Shown here: positions 45,174 to 57,658 of the stretch, piece by piece | Layout: each line of letters starts with the position of its first letter | How positions within the stretch are numbered: position 1 is the first letter of the stretch | From: Thozetella sp. PMI_491 | Lineage: Eukaryota; Ascomycota; Sordariomycetes; Chaetosphaeriales; Chaetosphaeriaceae | Direction: 5' to 3' | Length of the DNA: 64,000 nucleotides | Assembly: GCA_021432635.1 (NCBI GenBank) | Contig: MU270049.1 | Location: 436,347 to 500,346 of the forward strand | Notes under the pieces: model-generated | The model's database searches: none | Told to the model about the DNA's origin: nothing | Seen by the model: the letters and a program-made list of their open reading frames with translations, nothing else | Translations under genes and position numbers: made by a program

Positions 45174-48131
45174 AGGGCTAGACTGCTGCTGCATTGTGCA
45201 GACATACTGCCAGTTTTGGCCAACATCTAAGTTGGGGATCTAGGATGATACCATTGCGGCCACTGCCACGCCCCATTACTTGAGGGAAAGGGCGTGATCC
45301 AAGTGATTTGATCGTTTGGCGATACTGAGGGATACGTGAAACGCCATGTAGGATTCTTTGCATGGCTCACATGCCAAGGAATACGGGTACTAGGACGCCA
45401 TATTAGAGGACCTGCGCAACGGGCCTCTTCAGAAAGAAAAAGGAGTGGCGAGAGGAGGAGGCTTCAGACTTGAGGAGACAACAGGCCGTGCCTTACTCGG
45501 CATACTGCCTTCCTAGCTTCCTAGTTGTCACGTCGTATTTTTTTTCATGGGAGGTTATGTATACCACTTTTTTTTTTTGCTCTTTGCCCTTGACGACATT
45601 GAGAGTGAGACAATAGGCCCATGTGTTGCGTGCAGGATCTGTCAGAAGCGGTGCAGAACTAGGGGCGGGTTCTTCGGGCCTTGGCTTCGTACAGTTGTGC
45701 CAATCCAGATTCTTGCGTACTGATTTGCGCTAGGTGGTAGGCCTCGTCAGCGATGAGGCTTTTCCTAGGCCTAATGCATGCCAGAGTGGACTGCGACGCT
45801 TGGGTGGTCGAGCCAAGACTCCTCCAAACGTATCCCGTGATAGTCCCAGCCTTGGTATCAGGCAGGCCTCCCGGGAGCTAGGAGCTCTCCAGCCCCTCTC
45901 CGGCTGGGCAGGGAGCGCTGAAAGGCGAGGCGCAAGACGTGAGCGACCCTGAGCTCGTCTTAAGCTAGTCGAGTACGGCCTATTTTGCATCCGGGTAGAG
46001 ATCGAGCTGGGGCACTAGGGAATCATGGGCCCAAGGTAGCACCAAGCATGCTTGGCAAGCTCATGGCCGGTCGGAAGTCCCAGGTTCCACCATGCTACCG
46101 CCATCATATCCAGAGCACTTTGCCCTCGTAGAGTCCGTTACGAGAGGTTATTAGCTACTATATACGCACAAAGCGCTGTTCTGGCTCTTATGGATAGGCG
46201 CGACAGTGTAAAGGCATCCGGAGCTAGGAGGTTTGGATAAGCTTACAATAGGGTTGACCCTCGCCGGCTTTTCGTCCGATCTCGTGGTGGTGGTGGATGA
46301 CGAAGCCTTCTGTGCGTTTTCTGCACGTCTCGGCCGACTTGGGCAGGTTGAGCGCCCATCTTCCCTCAATAAGCCACCTGTAGTTGGTAGTTGGAGGGGC
46401 GGGGGGGTTAGCTGCAGTTTAGCACAGTGCGGACCGGACGGGCAATGTCGCCCAGTTCGGGCGAGCTCACCTACCTTTGCCAACCAACCCTTCCTTAGTC
46501 ATCTATCCGTATGGGATCGTGCTCACTGGTCTATTTTTGTCTGAAGTCGAGTCTCGCCATGCATCCGATACAAGCATGCAGCAGACCACCAACAGGCAGG
46601 CAGAGCCTGCATCCGAAGGCATCGGGTCCTGTGGCTCCGGCCAGGCATTTTTTTTTCTTTCTTTCTTGCGGGCGCGTCCCTTGAGAAGGGACAAAAACAA
46701 GATGGTGCTAGACAATAACAAACACAACGGTTCTGGGCCCTCGAGTCACGATTGAAGGCCGAGGACGCAACCTGGCCGGGGCTCTGGGTGATTGCCATCT
46801 GAAACCCGCGTGAGAAGGCTCTTCAGACGGCAGGCCCGGTGGAGGAGGCGCCAACGCTATGCCCCGATGCCTGGGCCCTGGGGATGGGATGCTACTACTC
46901 CGCTGAAGCCAGACGGCTCTGGAGTCTGCCGAAGGCCGCGCTGCGTCCTCATGTTGGTGCGCTGACCGAGTCGTCGTGCCAATGCCAATGCAAATGCCAA
47001 TGCCAACAATAGCTCTGCTTCTGCAGATTGTTGGATTGAGCCTCCTTGGCCCTCAATTTGGCCCACCGCTTCCCTTTCGAGAACAAGTTCTGGGTAGGTT
47101 TTGTCCTGTCCAACGGCCAATCAGCCACCGTCTGTCCGCCGGCTGTTGTGACCAGGCAGCTCTGCCGTGCCCAAGTAGGCTAAGGAGCCGGGTTTCAACC
47201 CCTGAGCACTGGGCAACCGTTACCCGCCAACACGCAATTCCGAGGAGCTCGTCCCCCTTAAACGCACCGCGGCTAATGGGAGGCTGGGGAGACACAGAAG
47301 GAGTCGTTGGCCAGGCTCGTATATTATTGAGCCACGGTTGCTCAGGGTGAGGCTACGACAGAGAGAAAGAAAACAACAAGAGGGGGGAGGGAAGTTCTCC
47401 ATCGCCAAACCTTCCTACCAATCCCCTCTGCATTGAAACATGACTGGCCGGTCGGTCTCCGCCAGCAGCCCAGCCTTGTGAATTGCGAGATCGCCCAGTC
47501 GAGTTTCCAACGCCGCCGGAAACCCACTCGACTGCCACTCAAAGGGGGCAGGTTTCCTCTCTTTTAGGTCGCTCCCCGCTGTAGCACATTATACTTTTGG
47601 TGCTCACGGGCTGACAAAGGCAGGAAGGCGCCACCGAAGGGCCCTGCGCCTCCTGCAAACCACCCCACCCCTGCCGGCTCGGCCGTCCAATGCTGGTCGG
47701 CGCTGCAACTCTAGCGCTCACACAGTGTTTGGGATATTTCTGGGCGGCGCGGCGAAGGGTCGGCTTTCTGAGCTGAGAGGTTGCACTGCGAGAGGAGCGA
47801 GCCACCCGACCCTGGGTCCGGTCTATAATCGTTCATTCTGCTGCTGCTGCAGCACTGCCCGCCCAGTCGCCCTCCATCCCATACTTCCCGCGGTCTAGTT
47901 GCAGCCTTTCTTTTAACCCTTCGATCGCCAGCATACGGCCGGTTTGTTTGTCGGATCTACACTGCGCCCCGGAGAAATATCCTGAGGGAAGGCCCGCAAC
48001 ACTGACGACTTGGTGCGACCCCTCACGCTCGCCCCTAAAACCCCCAGACACGCGGAAAGAAAAAACAAGAGATCTGCCCATTTCATCGCACATGGACTGT
48101 ACGACGCGGTAGTTGGTCGTTCCGCGCAATA
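45174..48131. other. Gene-free region between facA and ADAM protease
   Basis: No gene supported over about 3 kb. Two T-rich tracts lie at about 45539-45580 in the facA 3' flank, a hexamer-like repeat (ccaatg type) at about 46978-47002. The last 300 nt are the candidate promoter of the ADAM gene. Confidence 0.45.
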
Positions 48132-50761
48132 ATGTTCTTTCAGAGGGCCCTCGCGGCCGCTCTTGCCGGCGTTGCCCTGCTGGCTCAGTCTGCCACAGGT
48201 ACGGGCTTCTTTGTCTTGCGATGGCTTCGCTCGTCCTTCTTCTCTTTGCCAACCAACAACCAATATGATGCCGATGATGCCGATGATGCCAATAATGGCC
48301 TGCCACTCTCAACCCCCCAGTGGAGGGAACCATGCCGTCGAGTTGCACTCGCCTGGAGAGAGAGACATCCGCCTCCATTTGGGCAGATCCCCTCTGTCTG
48401 CCCTGATGCCGAGCCCGGAGTTTGTTCATATCACGAGCTAATCATCGCCGTTGGGCAGGACACTCGACCGAGCGAAATCCCCTCAGCTCCGTATTACAGG
48501 TCGACGACGCCATCATTCACACGGCCTCCCACAGGGTACACGCGCTCAGGCCGTTTGAGCTTTCCTTCTATCTCCACAATCGCAAGCAAAAGGTGCGGCT
48601 GTCGCTCCACCCTAACTTCGATATCCTCGCCGAGGATGCGGCAGTACAGTACGTCGGTGCCGATGGCGTTGTCCACGCGATCGAGCCAATAGACCGACAC
48701 GAGCACAAGGTATACAAAGGTGATGCATTCATCAGGCATGAAGGGCATTCAGAGTGGACGAATGCCGGCTGGGCCAGGATCAACATTCATCAAGATGGAG
48801 ACAGGCCCATTTTCGAAGGAGCGTTTAGGTTAGACGGTGTCCACCACCATGTCCAGACCAGCGCTCGTTACAGGCAGACCATGGTGGCCGGAGACCCGGA
48901 GATCGAGTTTCGGAGCGAGGAGTACATGATTGTCTGGCGGGACTCGGACGTCATCGAGTTGAGTTCAGAGGCGCAATGGGGCCACGACGATTTGAGGAAG
49001 CGAATGATCAGGACTCCACTGGACTGCTCATCCGATCAACTACTCTACAACAGGGACGAGAGCAACCTGGCATATCGCGCCGACGATGTGAGCTTGAACA
49101 CCGTCAACGCGCGGAATCTGTTCGGCCGCCAGATCGACGACCCTACGGGAGGAAACGGCGCCGGCGTCAATTTGACGTCGACAATTGGCAACACCAACGG
49201 CTGTCCGACTTCTAGGAAGGTCGCGCTGATCGGCATCGCGACGGATTGCAACTACGCCGGCTTGTTTGCGAGCAACGCGACTGTGCGAAGCAACGTGATC
49301 CAGCAGATCAACACAGCATCGCAAGTCTACGAGAGCGCCTTCAACATCTCATTAGGCATCCAGAATCTCACCATCGTGGACTCGAAATGCCCAGCCACGC
49401 CACCGTCAGCGACTCCATGGAACCAGGCGTGCTCTGACAGCGTGAGCATCACAGACCGACTGAACCTGTTTTCCAAGTGGCGTGGCGACAACAGCGATTC
49501 CAATGCATACTGGACGTTGCTCAGCAACTGCCCGACCGGGGCAGCCGTCGGTCTCGCCTGGCTGGGACAGATTTGCCAGCAGGGCTCTCACGGAGACGGC
49601 AACGAGACCATCGCCGCGGCCAATGTAGTTGTCCACACCTCGACCGAATGGCAGGTCATTGCCCACGAAGCAGGTCACACATTCGGAGCGGTGCACGACT
49701 GCATATCTACCACCTGCAGCGATGGCACTGTGAGTAAACAGCAGTGCTGCCCGCTTGACAGCGGCTCGTGTGACGCCAAGGGTCAATTCCTTATGAATCC
49801 CTCAACCGGCTCCAGCATCACCAAGTTCTCTGCCTGCAGCGTGGGTAACATATGCAGCTTCCTCGGCCGCGCCAGCTCCCGCACCCAGTGCCTGACCAAC
49901 AACCGGGATGTAGTGACCATCACCGGCAGCGAGTGCGGAAACGGAATCGTGGAGAGCGGCGAGGAGTGTGATTGCGGTGGCGAGAGCGGTTGCGGGACCA
50001 ATTCGTGCTGCGACGCGAAGACATGCAAGTTGACCACAAACAGCGTCTGCGACCCAGCCAACGAAGAGTGCTGCACGTCTCAGTGCCAGTTCGCGGCCAG
50101 CGGGAAAGTCTGCCGTGCCAGCACGGGAGTGTGCGACCCCCAGGAGACCTGCTCCGGCACGTCGGCCAGTTGCCCATCCGACGTCACCACCCCTGATGGG
50201 AGCTCGTGCGGTGCCTCGGGCGCCGGGCTAACCTGTGCCTCCGGGCAGTGCACGTCACGCAACCTGCAGTGCAAGACGCTCATGGGCAGTCTGACTAGCA
50301 GCAACGATACCTATAGTTGCAGCAACGACGGCTGCGTCCTGTCCTGCGCGTCACCCGAGTTCGGATACAACACTTGCTATACGATGCAGCAGAACTTCTT
50401 GGATGGCACCCCTTGCGAGGGCGGCGGCCAGTGCCGCAATGGTAATTGCGAGGGCAGCAGCCTTGGCAACCGCATCCTCGAGTGGATTAATAACAACAAG
50501 CCGATCTTCATCCCTGTTGCCGTGATCGTCGGTCTTCTTCTGCTCGTTGCCATCGTCACCTGTATCTTTGGCTGCCCCCGGCGTCGTCGTCCTGCGCGCA
50601 TGCCCAAACCGCCGCCAGCGGGTTTCGTCCAATATGGCGGAGGGCCAGCACCGCCAATGGCTGCTGTCACGCGGGGAGCGAGAGGACCGCGGCGGGAGAG
50701 GGGCCCTGCGGCGCCGCCGGGTCAACCTCCTTTGAGAGGATCCAGTTTCAGATATGCATAA
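48132..50761 (+). CDS. Fungal ADAM-type zinc metalloprotease, type I membrane protein
   Basis: 789 aa, two exons (48132-48198 and 48459-50761) with a 260-nt in-frame intron right after the signal peptide (MFFQRALAAALAGVALLAQ). Propeptide about 25-270 (VDDAIIHTASHRVHALRPFE). Metzincin catalytic domain with zinc-binding HEAGHTFGAVHDC at about 425-437: the three His and the catalytic Glu are present. Disintegrin-like Cys-rich domain about 515-600 (CGNGIVESGEECDCG start), then a second Cys-rich part. One transmembrane helix about 705-727 (IPVAVIVGLLLLVAIVTCIF), and a short Pro/Arg-rich cytosolic tail. Resembles Aspergillus AdmA/AdmB; likely sheds or degrades cell-surface proteins, substrate unknown. 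The intron contains a gatgcc hexamer repeat. Confidence 0.93.
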
Positions 50762-51870
50762 TTCAGCGATGGAATATATCGAGATTATTGAGCCGAATAT
50801 GAGAGAAGAGCCCGGGAGGCAATGGGCCAGGCGCATGGCATGAGCGCGGAGGGTTTTTTTTTCCCAAGGAGTTTAGATATGCATTATTCGGCGTTTTATG
50901 TTGGATAAGGAGCGGCGACAACTACGGGCAAGCATCGGCCGGCGGTCTTTTGTGCCATTTTTTCTCGGTATTGGAATACCTCATGATTTGGGTTACAAAG
51001 TGGCCTAGGCTTCACTGGAAAGAGTTGGGAGTTGAGGACTCTATAGGGCTAGGCCATGGTGGAGATTAATGATGCCTGCTTGCTTGCTGGGTTGATTTGG
51101 AGGCTGGTAAGCATTACTGGAGGAGGAGCTCGCGAAAGCATCATCAGGGAGCGCATTGAGAGACATGGCAGGCCAGCATCGTCTATCATCTCGGGGAGCT
51201 TAGATGCGGGCATCAGTTGGGTCGCATCAGGCACCAGATAGACATCCTAACCTGGGTAAGCAATGGCTTCGGAGGCAGTATAGTATATAGGTAAACGTCG
51301 GGCATGAATCCCACCCAAATTACCTTCTTGCCCGCCCTATCTGGGAGTGATTTCATTAGACGGAGGACCTTGTCAATGGTCCTCAGCAACCTATGACCGC
51401 ATGTGCTCCCCGGTGTAGGACAGATATAGATTCATTGAAGTCGCATTTCTATTTCGACCAACATGAGCCATGGTCGGCAGCAACCGAAATGATTCCGGAG
51501 TAGATAGGCTACGATGTTCCCTAAGAGCGCGCCCAAAAGCCCTTTGGCCGTGGCCCGCAAGTATTCCTGTCCCCAATCGAGATATCAACAATCGACATGT
51601 CATCATAGCGTCATTACCTGGGCGGTCGTCCTGCGACGCCGGCCTCGCCGCTTCCCTTTGCCAGAATCGGTAAGCCTCCGTGTCTCCCGCCCTCGCTGAC
51701 CCAAGCATGAAAACTCCAGGAGCGAATGTCGTAGGGCGACTATAGTAAGAAGAAAAATGGGAGCTTCAGAATTCCTCCCGGTTCCACCCTCGGTCGTCGC
51801 ATAGGCGTCGCCGCCGTAGAGCGAGACTCAAGAATGCAACGAGAAAGATTCACCGGAACCAGAGGTGAAG
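50762..51870. other. Intergenic, 3' of ADAM gene
   Basis: No gene seen; 3' flanks of convergent genes. Confidence 0.4.
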
Positions 51871-52576
51871 CTATCGTCCAGCGGCCCTGTCGCCGCCGCG
51901 GCGCTTGTCGACGTCGCGCTCCTGGTGCCGCCGCTGCTGCTTCTGCTGATGCTGCTGGAGAGACTTGACCGGCACCTTCTTGGTGTCTGCAAGCGTTTCT
52001 TCGTCGTAGCCGCACATCATCTTCATGAAATGGAGGCGAGCGGCAGGGATGCTCTGGCAATGAAGTCAGACGATGGAGGACCAAGGGGAGGGAAGGGGGT
52101 GCAGCCCAAAAGCCACAGACATACATCACCGGTGCTTTGTGCGTACATCATCAGCAGTTCCGGGTTGTCCAGGTACGCAATGGCCTTCTGCCGGCGTTCC
52201 ACGGCCGCGAAGTCCCCGTCCCGCGGCGCGTTAATGCTGGAGCATAGGTCAGAATCCGGATGCTTTCTCCGAATGTATCGACCGGGCGACGGGGGACGGA
52301 GTGCGGGGAGGGAAGAAGCACTCACTTCCGGGCCTCTCCTTGCAAGTTCGGCTGCTTCGCGCGCCATTCCATCTCTTCGTCGACATCTGAGCTGTCGTCA
52401 ATCGCGTAGGGGTTCTTACCCCGCGACTGGCGATCTCGCATCTTTGAGGTGAAGTCGGAAATCGGCGGTGTGTCCAAATCCATGTCGACGGTGGGGGTCA
52501 GGCCGGGCGTGTAGAAGGTGCCCGGTGCGAGCTTAAAGTTGCTTCCGGAGGCGGAGGAGCCCGGGTTGGTGGTCAT
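51871..52576 (-). CDS. Small unrecognised protein, probably conserved in Pezizomycotina
   Basis: 181 aa, three exons (52576-52326, 52236-52125, 52053-51871), GT-AG and in frame. Starts MTTNPGSSASGSNFK. The N-terminal 70 residues are disordered with an acidic DSSDVDEEMEW patch. The centre is helical and looks conserved (NAPRDGDFAAVERRQKAIAY, then LDNPELLMMYAQSTGDSIP, then ARLHFMKMMCGYD). The tail is Gln/Arg-rich. I do not recognise a named domain; splicing is well supported by the continuity of the helical core across both junctions. Function unknown. Confidence 0.75.
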
Positions 52577-53541
52577 AGTGCGGCCACACGGCACGCGCGG
52601 CGGCGAATGGCAGGTGGGAATCCAGATGGCTTCTTGGGAAACGGCGAGACGGCGGGCGAGAGACGAGGGGGTTCACCGAGGAGGCTTGGCCGAGCGCAAC
52701 GGGGCGTCTCTTTGGGTCCGGAGGGGCAGAGAAGGGGAGGAGGGAGGACAAACTCGCAGATAAATGCGCGCAGCCTTCGTCGTTAGACCAAACTTCCTAT
52801 CGCTCTGTCCGCGGAGGGGAGGGGACCAGACACGCGGGCTGTACTTGTACGTCTCTTGCGTGGGGAGCAAGAAATGCGTGTCTTGGGGGGTTGGCTGACT
52901 TAGTCGGGTCGGCGGCCGGCGGGTCGTGATGGACTAGTGACAGTTCGGGGTCTGCGGGGCTCCTTCCCTGGCGTGCAACACCACCAATGCTATCGAAAAA
53001 TACAAGCGAGGCCGGAATCACCAGATGCAGAGCAGTCGGATGGATGCAAAGATGTTTGCTCTCTCCTGCATCGGCGGCCACCCGCCATGCTTTTCCCTTT
53101 CCAGCACTGCCTGCCCTCCCTTCGCCTACAAACCTACACCTCTTCGGCCTGTCTGTCGTACCTGTGTCACATCTCAACTGCTGTTACGTCTCCTCTGGCT
53201 GCCCACAATGTCTTTGTTCCCCAACTGCCAAAGTTACTTGTCTCTTCTGCACTAGCCCTCTGAGACCCTGGACGATACCTCGTTCGATGTCCCAGGAGAC
53301 AATGAGATTGTTTCTCCGCTCGAGTTCCGACAGGCATCGCGCGCGGGCGCCGGCCGCCTCGCCGTCCACAAACGGCAGCCTGCATGCTCGCGACAACATG
53401 GCATAGTCGGGTTGAGATGACAGTAGCATGTTTCTTACGTCTGTGGCCCTCTCGGTGAGAGGTCTAGGCCTAAGTTTGGCGTGGTGCTGCCTCCGGGAAA
53501 GCTTGGGCACGCATTTGACAGGTCTCAACCGCGTGGGTTCC
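52577..53541. other. Intergenic, upstream of the small gene
   Basis: No gene supported. Contains the promoter of the small gene and the 3' flank of the GH51 gene. Confidence 0.4.
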
Positions 53542-55157
53542 TCACGCCCCGGTCTTCCACCTCAGCATGGTGACGGAGTGTTTGGGGAAGACAAACCTTC
53601 CCTTGCCGTCCCACTTCTCTTCGACGAGGCTGACCTCCTCCTTGCCTGCCACATTGGCCGCCTTGACGGACGACCCGGTCACGCGATACACAGTTACATC
53701 CGAGCCCGCCACGCCCCTGAGCTCCGTGTCGAGGTCGGCCGTTTCGTGGATGTTCACCACCGCCAGGCTGACCACGCCCATCTCGTCGATGCTCCCGCTG
53801 ACGTCCAACCAAGGCGCCCCCTTTTCCAACGTGCCCTGTATCCAAGCTGGGTTGGTCGGCCCGGTGTAGCTGCCCGCCCGCACATGGCAAGCGACGGTCC
53901 ATCCGCGCATGTATTTGCTAAACAACAGGAGCGGCCACCATGTAGCCTGCCGGACGACCCCCTCCTTGGTGGTCATCAGCGGGCTGATAACATTTACCGT
54001 CTGCGCGATGTTGGCCATGCCGATCCACTGGCTGTTCCTCACGAACACGTTCAGCCAGACTGCAACGGCCAACGCATCGCTGAGGGTGTACTTTTCCTCC
54101 GCACCTTGCTCCCCGGGCGCGCGCACGGGGTCCCAGACGTTCCATTCGTCGAAGCATATCCTAGTAGGCGGCTTTGACGGGGGTACCTTGGCCTCGATGC
54201 GCGCGATGTCGATCAAGGCAGCCGTTGCCGTGATGGCCCGCTCCGCCATCAGGGGCGCCGTGACATTGGGGAGATGGGTGTCTGCGCTGGTATACAAGTG
54301 GATGCTGTGCATGTCTACCGAAGACACGCACTCTTTCAGCACCCAGTGGTCCCAAGAGCTCGTACCATCCTGTCCGCACAGGATGAGCGTGAGGCTCGGG
54401 TCTAGTAGCCGGAGTGCCTTAGCCCATTGCGTAGCTTTCTTCGCGTAGTCCTCCTTGGTCATCTGCTCCACCTGCCATGGACCCCAGACCTCGTTTCCGA
54501 GTGCCCAGTACTTGACATTATACGGTTCTGGATGCCCGTTCTCACGCCGCTTGTTCGCCCAGTACGTGTCCTTGGTGCCGTTGCAGTACTCGACCCATGC
54601 GAGGGCCTCATCGAGGGTGCCAGTCCCGAAGTTGAGGCACAGGTACGGCTCGACCTGGCGGGGTTGGCCCGCACTGAGCACAGATAGCCACTCCATGAAC
54701 TCGTCCGTCCCAAAGGTGTTGGGTTCGGTGCCCAGCCAGGCGAGCTCTGGCCGCTTGGGGCGCTGAGCTACCGGCCCAATGCCGTCGGTCCAGTGGTAGG
54801 TGGCCACGAAGTTGCCTCCGGGATAGCGCACCACAGGGATTTCGAGCTCTTGGAGGGCAGAGATGACATCCTTGCGGAAGCCGTTGCTGTCGGCGAGGGG
54901 CGAGTCGGGGTCGTAAATGCCGCCGTAGATGCAGCGTCCCATATGCCTGGGCACTCGTGTCAGCCTCTGTGCGGCTTGTGGGATATACACCGGTACGTAT
55001 CAAGGTCAAGGGGATCTCGACGTGCGAGAGCCGTGTACGAGGCGACTTACTCAGTGAAGCCTCCATAGGTCATCGGGTCTATCTTAGACAGCTTTTTCTC
55101 GGCATCTATCTCCACCACCGGCAGCTCCGCGTCCGCCACCCTTGTAAATGTTGTCAT
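53542..55157 (-). CDS. GH51 alpha-L-arabinofuranosidase, intracellular type
   Basis: Releases terminal arabinose from arabinan and arabinoxylan oligosaccharides. 503 aa in two exons (55157-55051, 54946-53542), one 104-nt intron. Starts MTTFTRVADAELPVVEID with no signal peptide, unlike the larger secreted fungal GH51 enzymes, so probably cytosolic and acting on imported oligosaccharides. Catalytic residues: acid/base Glu188 in the ALGNEVWGPW motif and nucleophile Glu303 in FDEWNVWDPV. The (beta/alpha)8 start VRYPGGNFVATYHWTDGIGP is clear; a C-terminal beta-sandwich ends in the VTMLRW region. Two CreA-like sites (SYGGRG, reverse orientation) lie about 350 nt upstream near 55508-55532, but such hexamers are frequent in GC-rich DNA. 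Confidence 0.92.
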
Positions 55158-57658
55158 GGTGAGCAGCAGGTCGAAAGAAAGCTCTTGTCTCGTAATGAAT
55201 ACGTGAATATTCTCGGAAAGAGGCTGAAGATGCAGCCCAAGGGGGTTTTCTCTCTTCGCGTCGTTAGCACCCAACGGCGACCCTTCACGATCCACCGCCG
55301 ACCCCTTCTGCAACAGGGGTCCACTATCGGAGCTCGCATAGTAACCTTGTGACGCCTAGAGGGAGAGGGAGGGGCGAGCTCTCGGGGGCAGGGGAGCATC
55401 AAGCCTCCCTCAACACTCGCTCGGCGGTGGCCGTGATTGGTGCGGGTAGACTGTATGCTACCCCCCAGCACCGCTCCGGTAGGCGGGCCGGCAATGGCTT
55501 GTTAACCCCCCGCACGGCGGCGCGTCCCCCACACACCACCCCATCATGATTTTTTCCGTCCGCTATGGTTCGTGAGAATTCGCTTAGGCACCGGTGTAGG
55601 CACGGCCGCGGCGGAAGAGCATCGGGGTAGCTCATGAGTCGGTGAGGAGCTTGAAGCCATTGGGTTGGCCCGGCGTAGGGCGGCGCTGCTGGGCACCGTT
55701 CCCGTAGACGCTGCCGGGGGTGTGACCAGGCGGCATCAAGAAGATACGGCCATAGATCCCCGCACCTTTTCTGATTGATGGAAGTCGGACATCTCCCATA
55801 TCCCACGCTGGTGGAGACGCTGGTGGAGAGGCCGGCTGCGCTAGAACTGACTAGGCTATATGGTAGTTGAGGGCCTCGAGGTCATTATCGACGTTTAGGC
55901 CGCCCGTTCCTGGGCTTTTGTTAGTTACCTGTGACCGGCAGCCGGCTTGCCAGTACTTTAATCATAACTTGCGTGCCACTACTACGTGCTCAAGATGTCA
56001 ACTTCTTCCCCCCTTCCCATTCCTCTTTTACGAGGTCTTCGTCGATATCTCTCGGATCGTAGGATTGATTATGCGATGACCACCTTGCCGCTCTCTCCCA
56101 CCCTCTCCTATTTAAGCAGACCCTTTCAAGGAGTTGGGAAAGGGGGGGGGGTAGTAGATACTGGTGCTCGGATATGTGCATTGGCTGGGACTTCGTACAG
56201 TTCCTGAAATCCATCTTCGCATCTATGAGCTCGACTATTGGCCATGATATTGGTGTCATTGCGAGGCTGTGAACAACTTGTCCCAACCTTGACCTCTTCC
56301 AACCATCCGAGGATGAAACGTGAGGCCTTGCCGACAGTTTCTTCCATGATGATACTGTTGAAGCTAACCCGGGCCTTGCTTCTAGAAGCGTAGCCTTGAG
56401 GCTCTTCGTATGCGGCGGGCTCTTCAGAGTCTTCTTCGCCCGCCAGCCGGTGACTAGTATGGCCCGTGCTGGAGTATCTCCATCGGAAGCCGGGTCAGCC
56501 TGGGCGGCTGCCTACAGAAGCCTTAGATTTGCGCATAGTGGAATCGAGCGACGAATTCGGAGCAACAATAGAAGGGGGGGAGGGGGGAGGGTGTGATGAG
56601 AAAGAGGTTAACGGGACCGTTTCACTGAGAAAACAGGTCACTAGAACCTCCTGTCGGCATAAAAGATGTACCGCAAGAGCCCTAATCAGGAGCGAAGGTC
56701 CCTAGGTACTTGACGCCCTACACTGTCCCCGTACGCGATATTCATGGATGACTTCGGCTAGCGTTCGCTGCTAGTCTCGAGCAATCCTATAATTTCTGGC
56801 ATGATGCTAATCACAACCATTCTCATAGAACACCAACTAGCTGCGGAGATGCGAGAGCAGTCGCTAGGCCACGAAGCAGCCAAGGTTCATTTGACTGGAA
56901 CCTGCGGCTGAGGGTTCCTCATTGTATAAAGTGCCAGCTCCATCCTGTCCCCCTTTACGACACATGAGCCTCTGGGGAGTATTCTACCTCCTCACTCGCA
57001 CGCCGTAGATTGTTCCGGCTCGGACAAGAGCAAGTACACCTCGGCATGGCGGCCGGTCTAGTGAGGCGCACATTACGAGACGGCAGGGAATTACTACATC
57101 ATCTCCAAATTCACGCTAGCAAACAAAGTCGAGGTGAGAACTTTACTACCTTTGTTCCATACATGTGGTTATAGTGCAAGACCTATTATCATGACAAACC
57201 ATACTACGCAATCCTCCGTTCGCAAACACGGCCTGTCTGCCTCTTCCACCCTTTGGGAAGGGTAACGAGGGTCCCTGGCCTTTCACGAGAAGTCGTGTTA
57301 ACCTCCGATATCCCCTTCTTTTCTGACAAAAAAAAATGGCCGCCTTGGTTCATGCCTGCTGTATCTGTACAAATAAATCCCGACATGCATATCCTTACTA
57401 TGGAGTAAATGGATCAAGTTCACATCCTGCTCGGCTGAGAACCCAAGGGTGTTTCTGGGTATCATTGGTCCTGCCTTGCGAGGAAAAGAGCGAAAAGTTA
57501 AGGACAAATCATCACGGTCCGGAGGGGTTGAGTGGCAGGGATCTCCGCCTAGACAAGTCGCGCTCCCAGACCCTTCCGTCCTGAATCTCGTGGATGGTCA
57601 TCAAATCGTCGTTCGCCGACGCGTCTCTTGCGACGCAGTGTGCACCGTTGGTTGGTCG
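55158..57658. other. Gene-free region between GH51 and repeat gene
   Basis: No gene supported over about 2.5 kb. The first 400 nt are the GH51 promoter; the rest shows no coding signal. Confidence 0.4.

Noticed and set aside
53428-54177. 249-codon + strand frame
   Set aside because: Antisense shadow of the GH51 gene.
55508-55532. Pair of CreA-like hexamers upstream of GH51
   Set aside because: Consensus is short and degenerate; expected often by chance in this GC-rich DNA, so not listed as a site.
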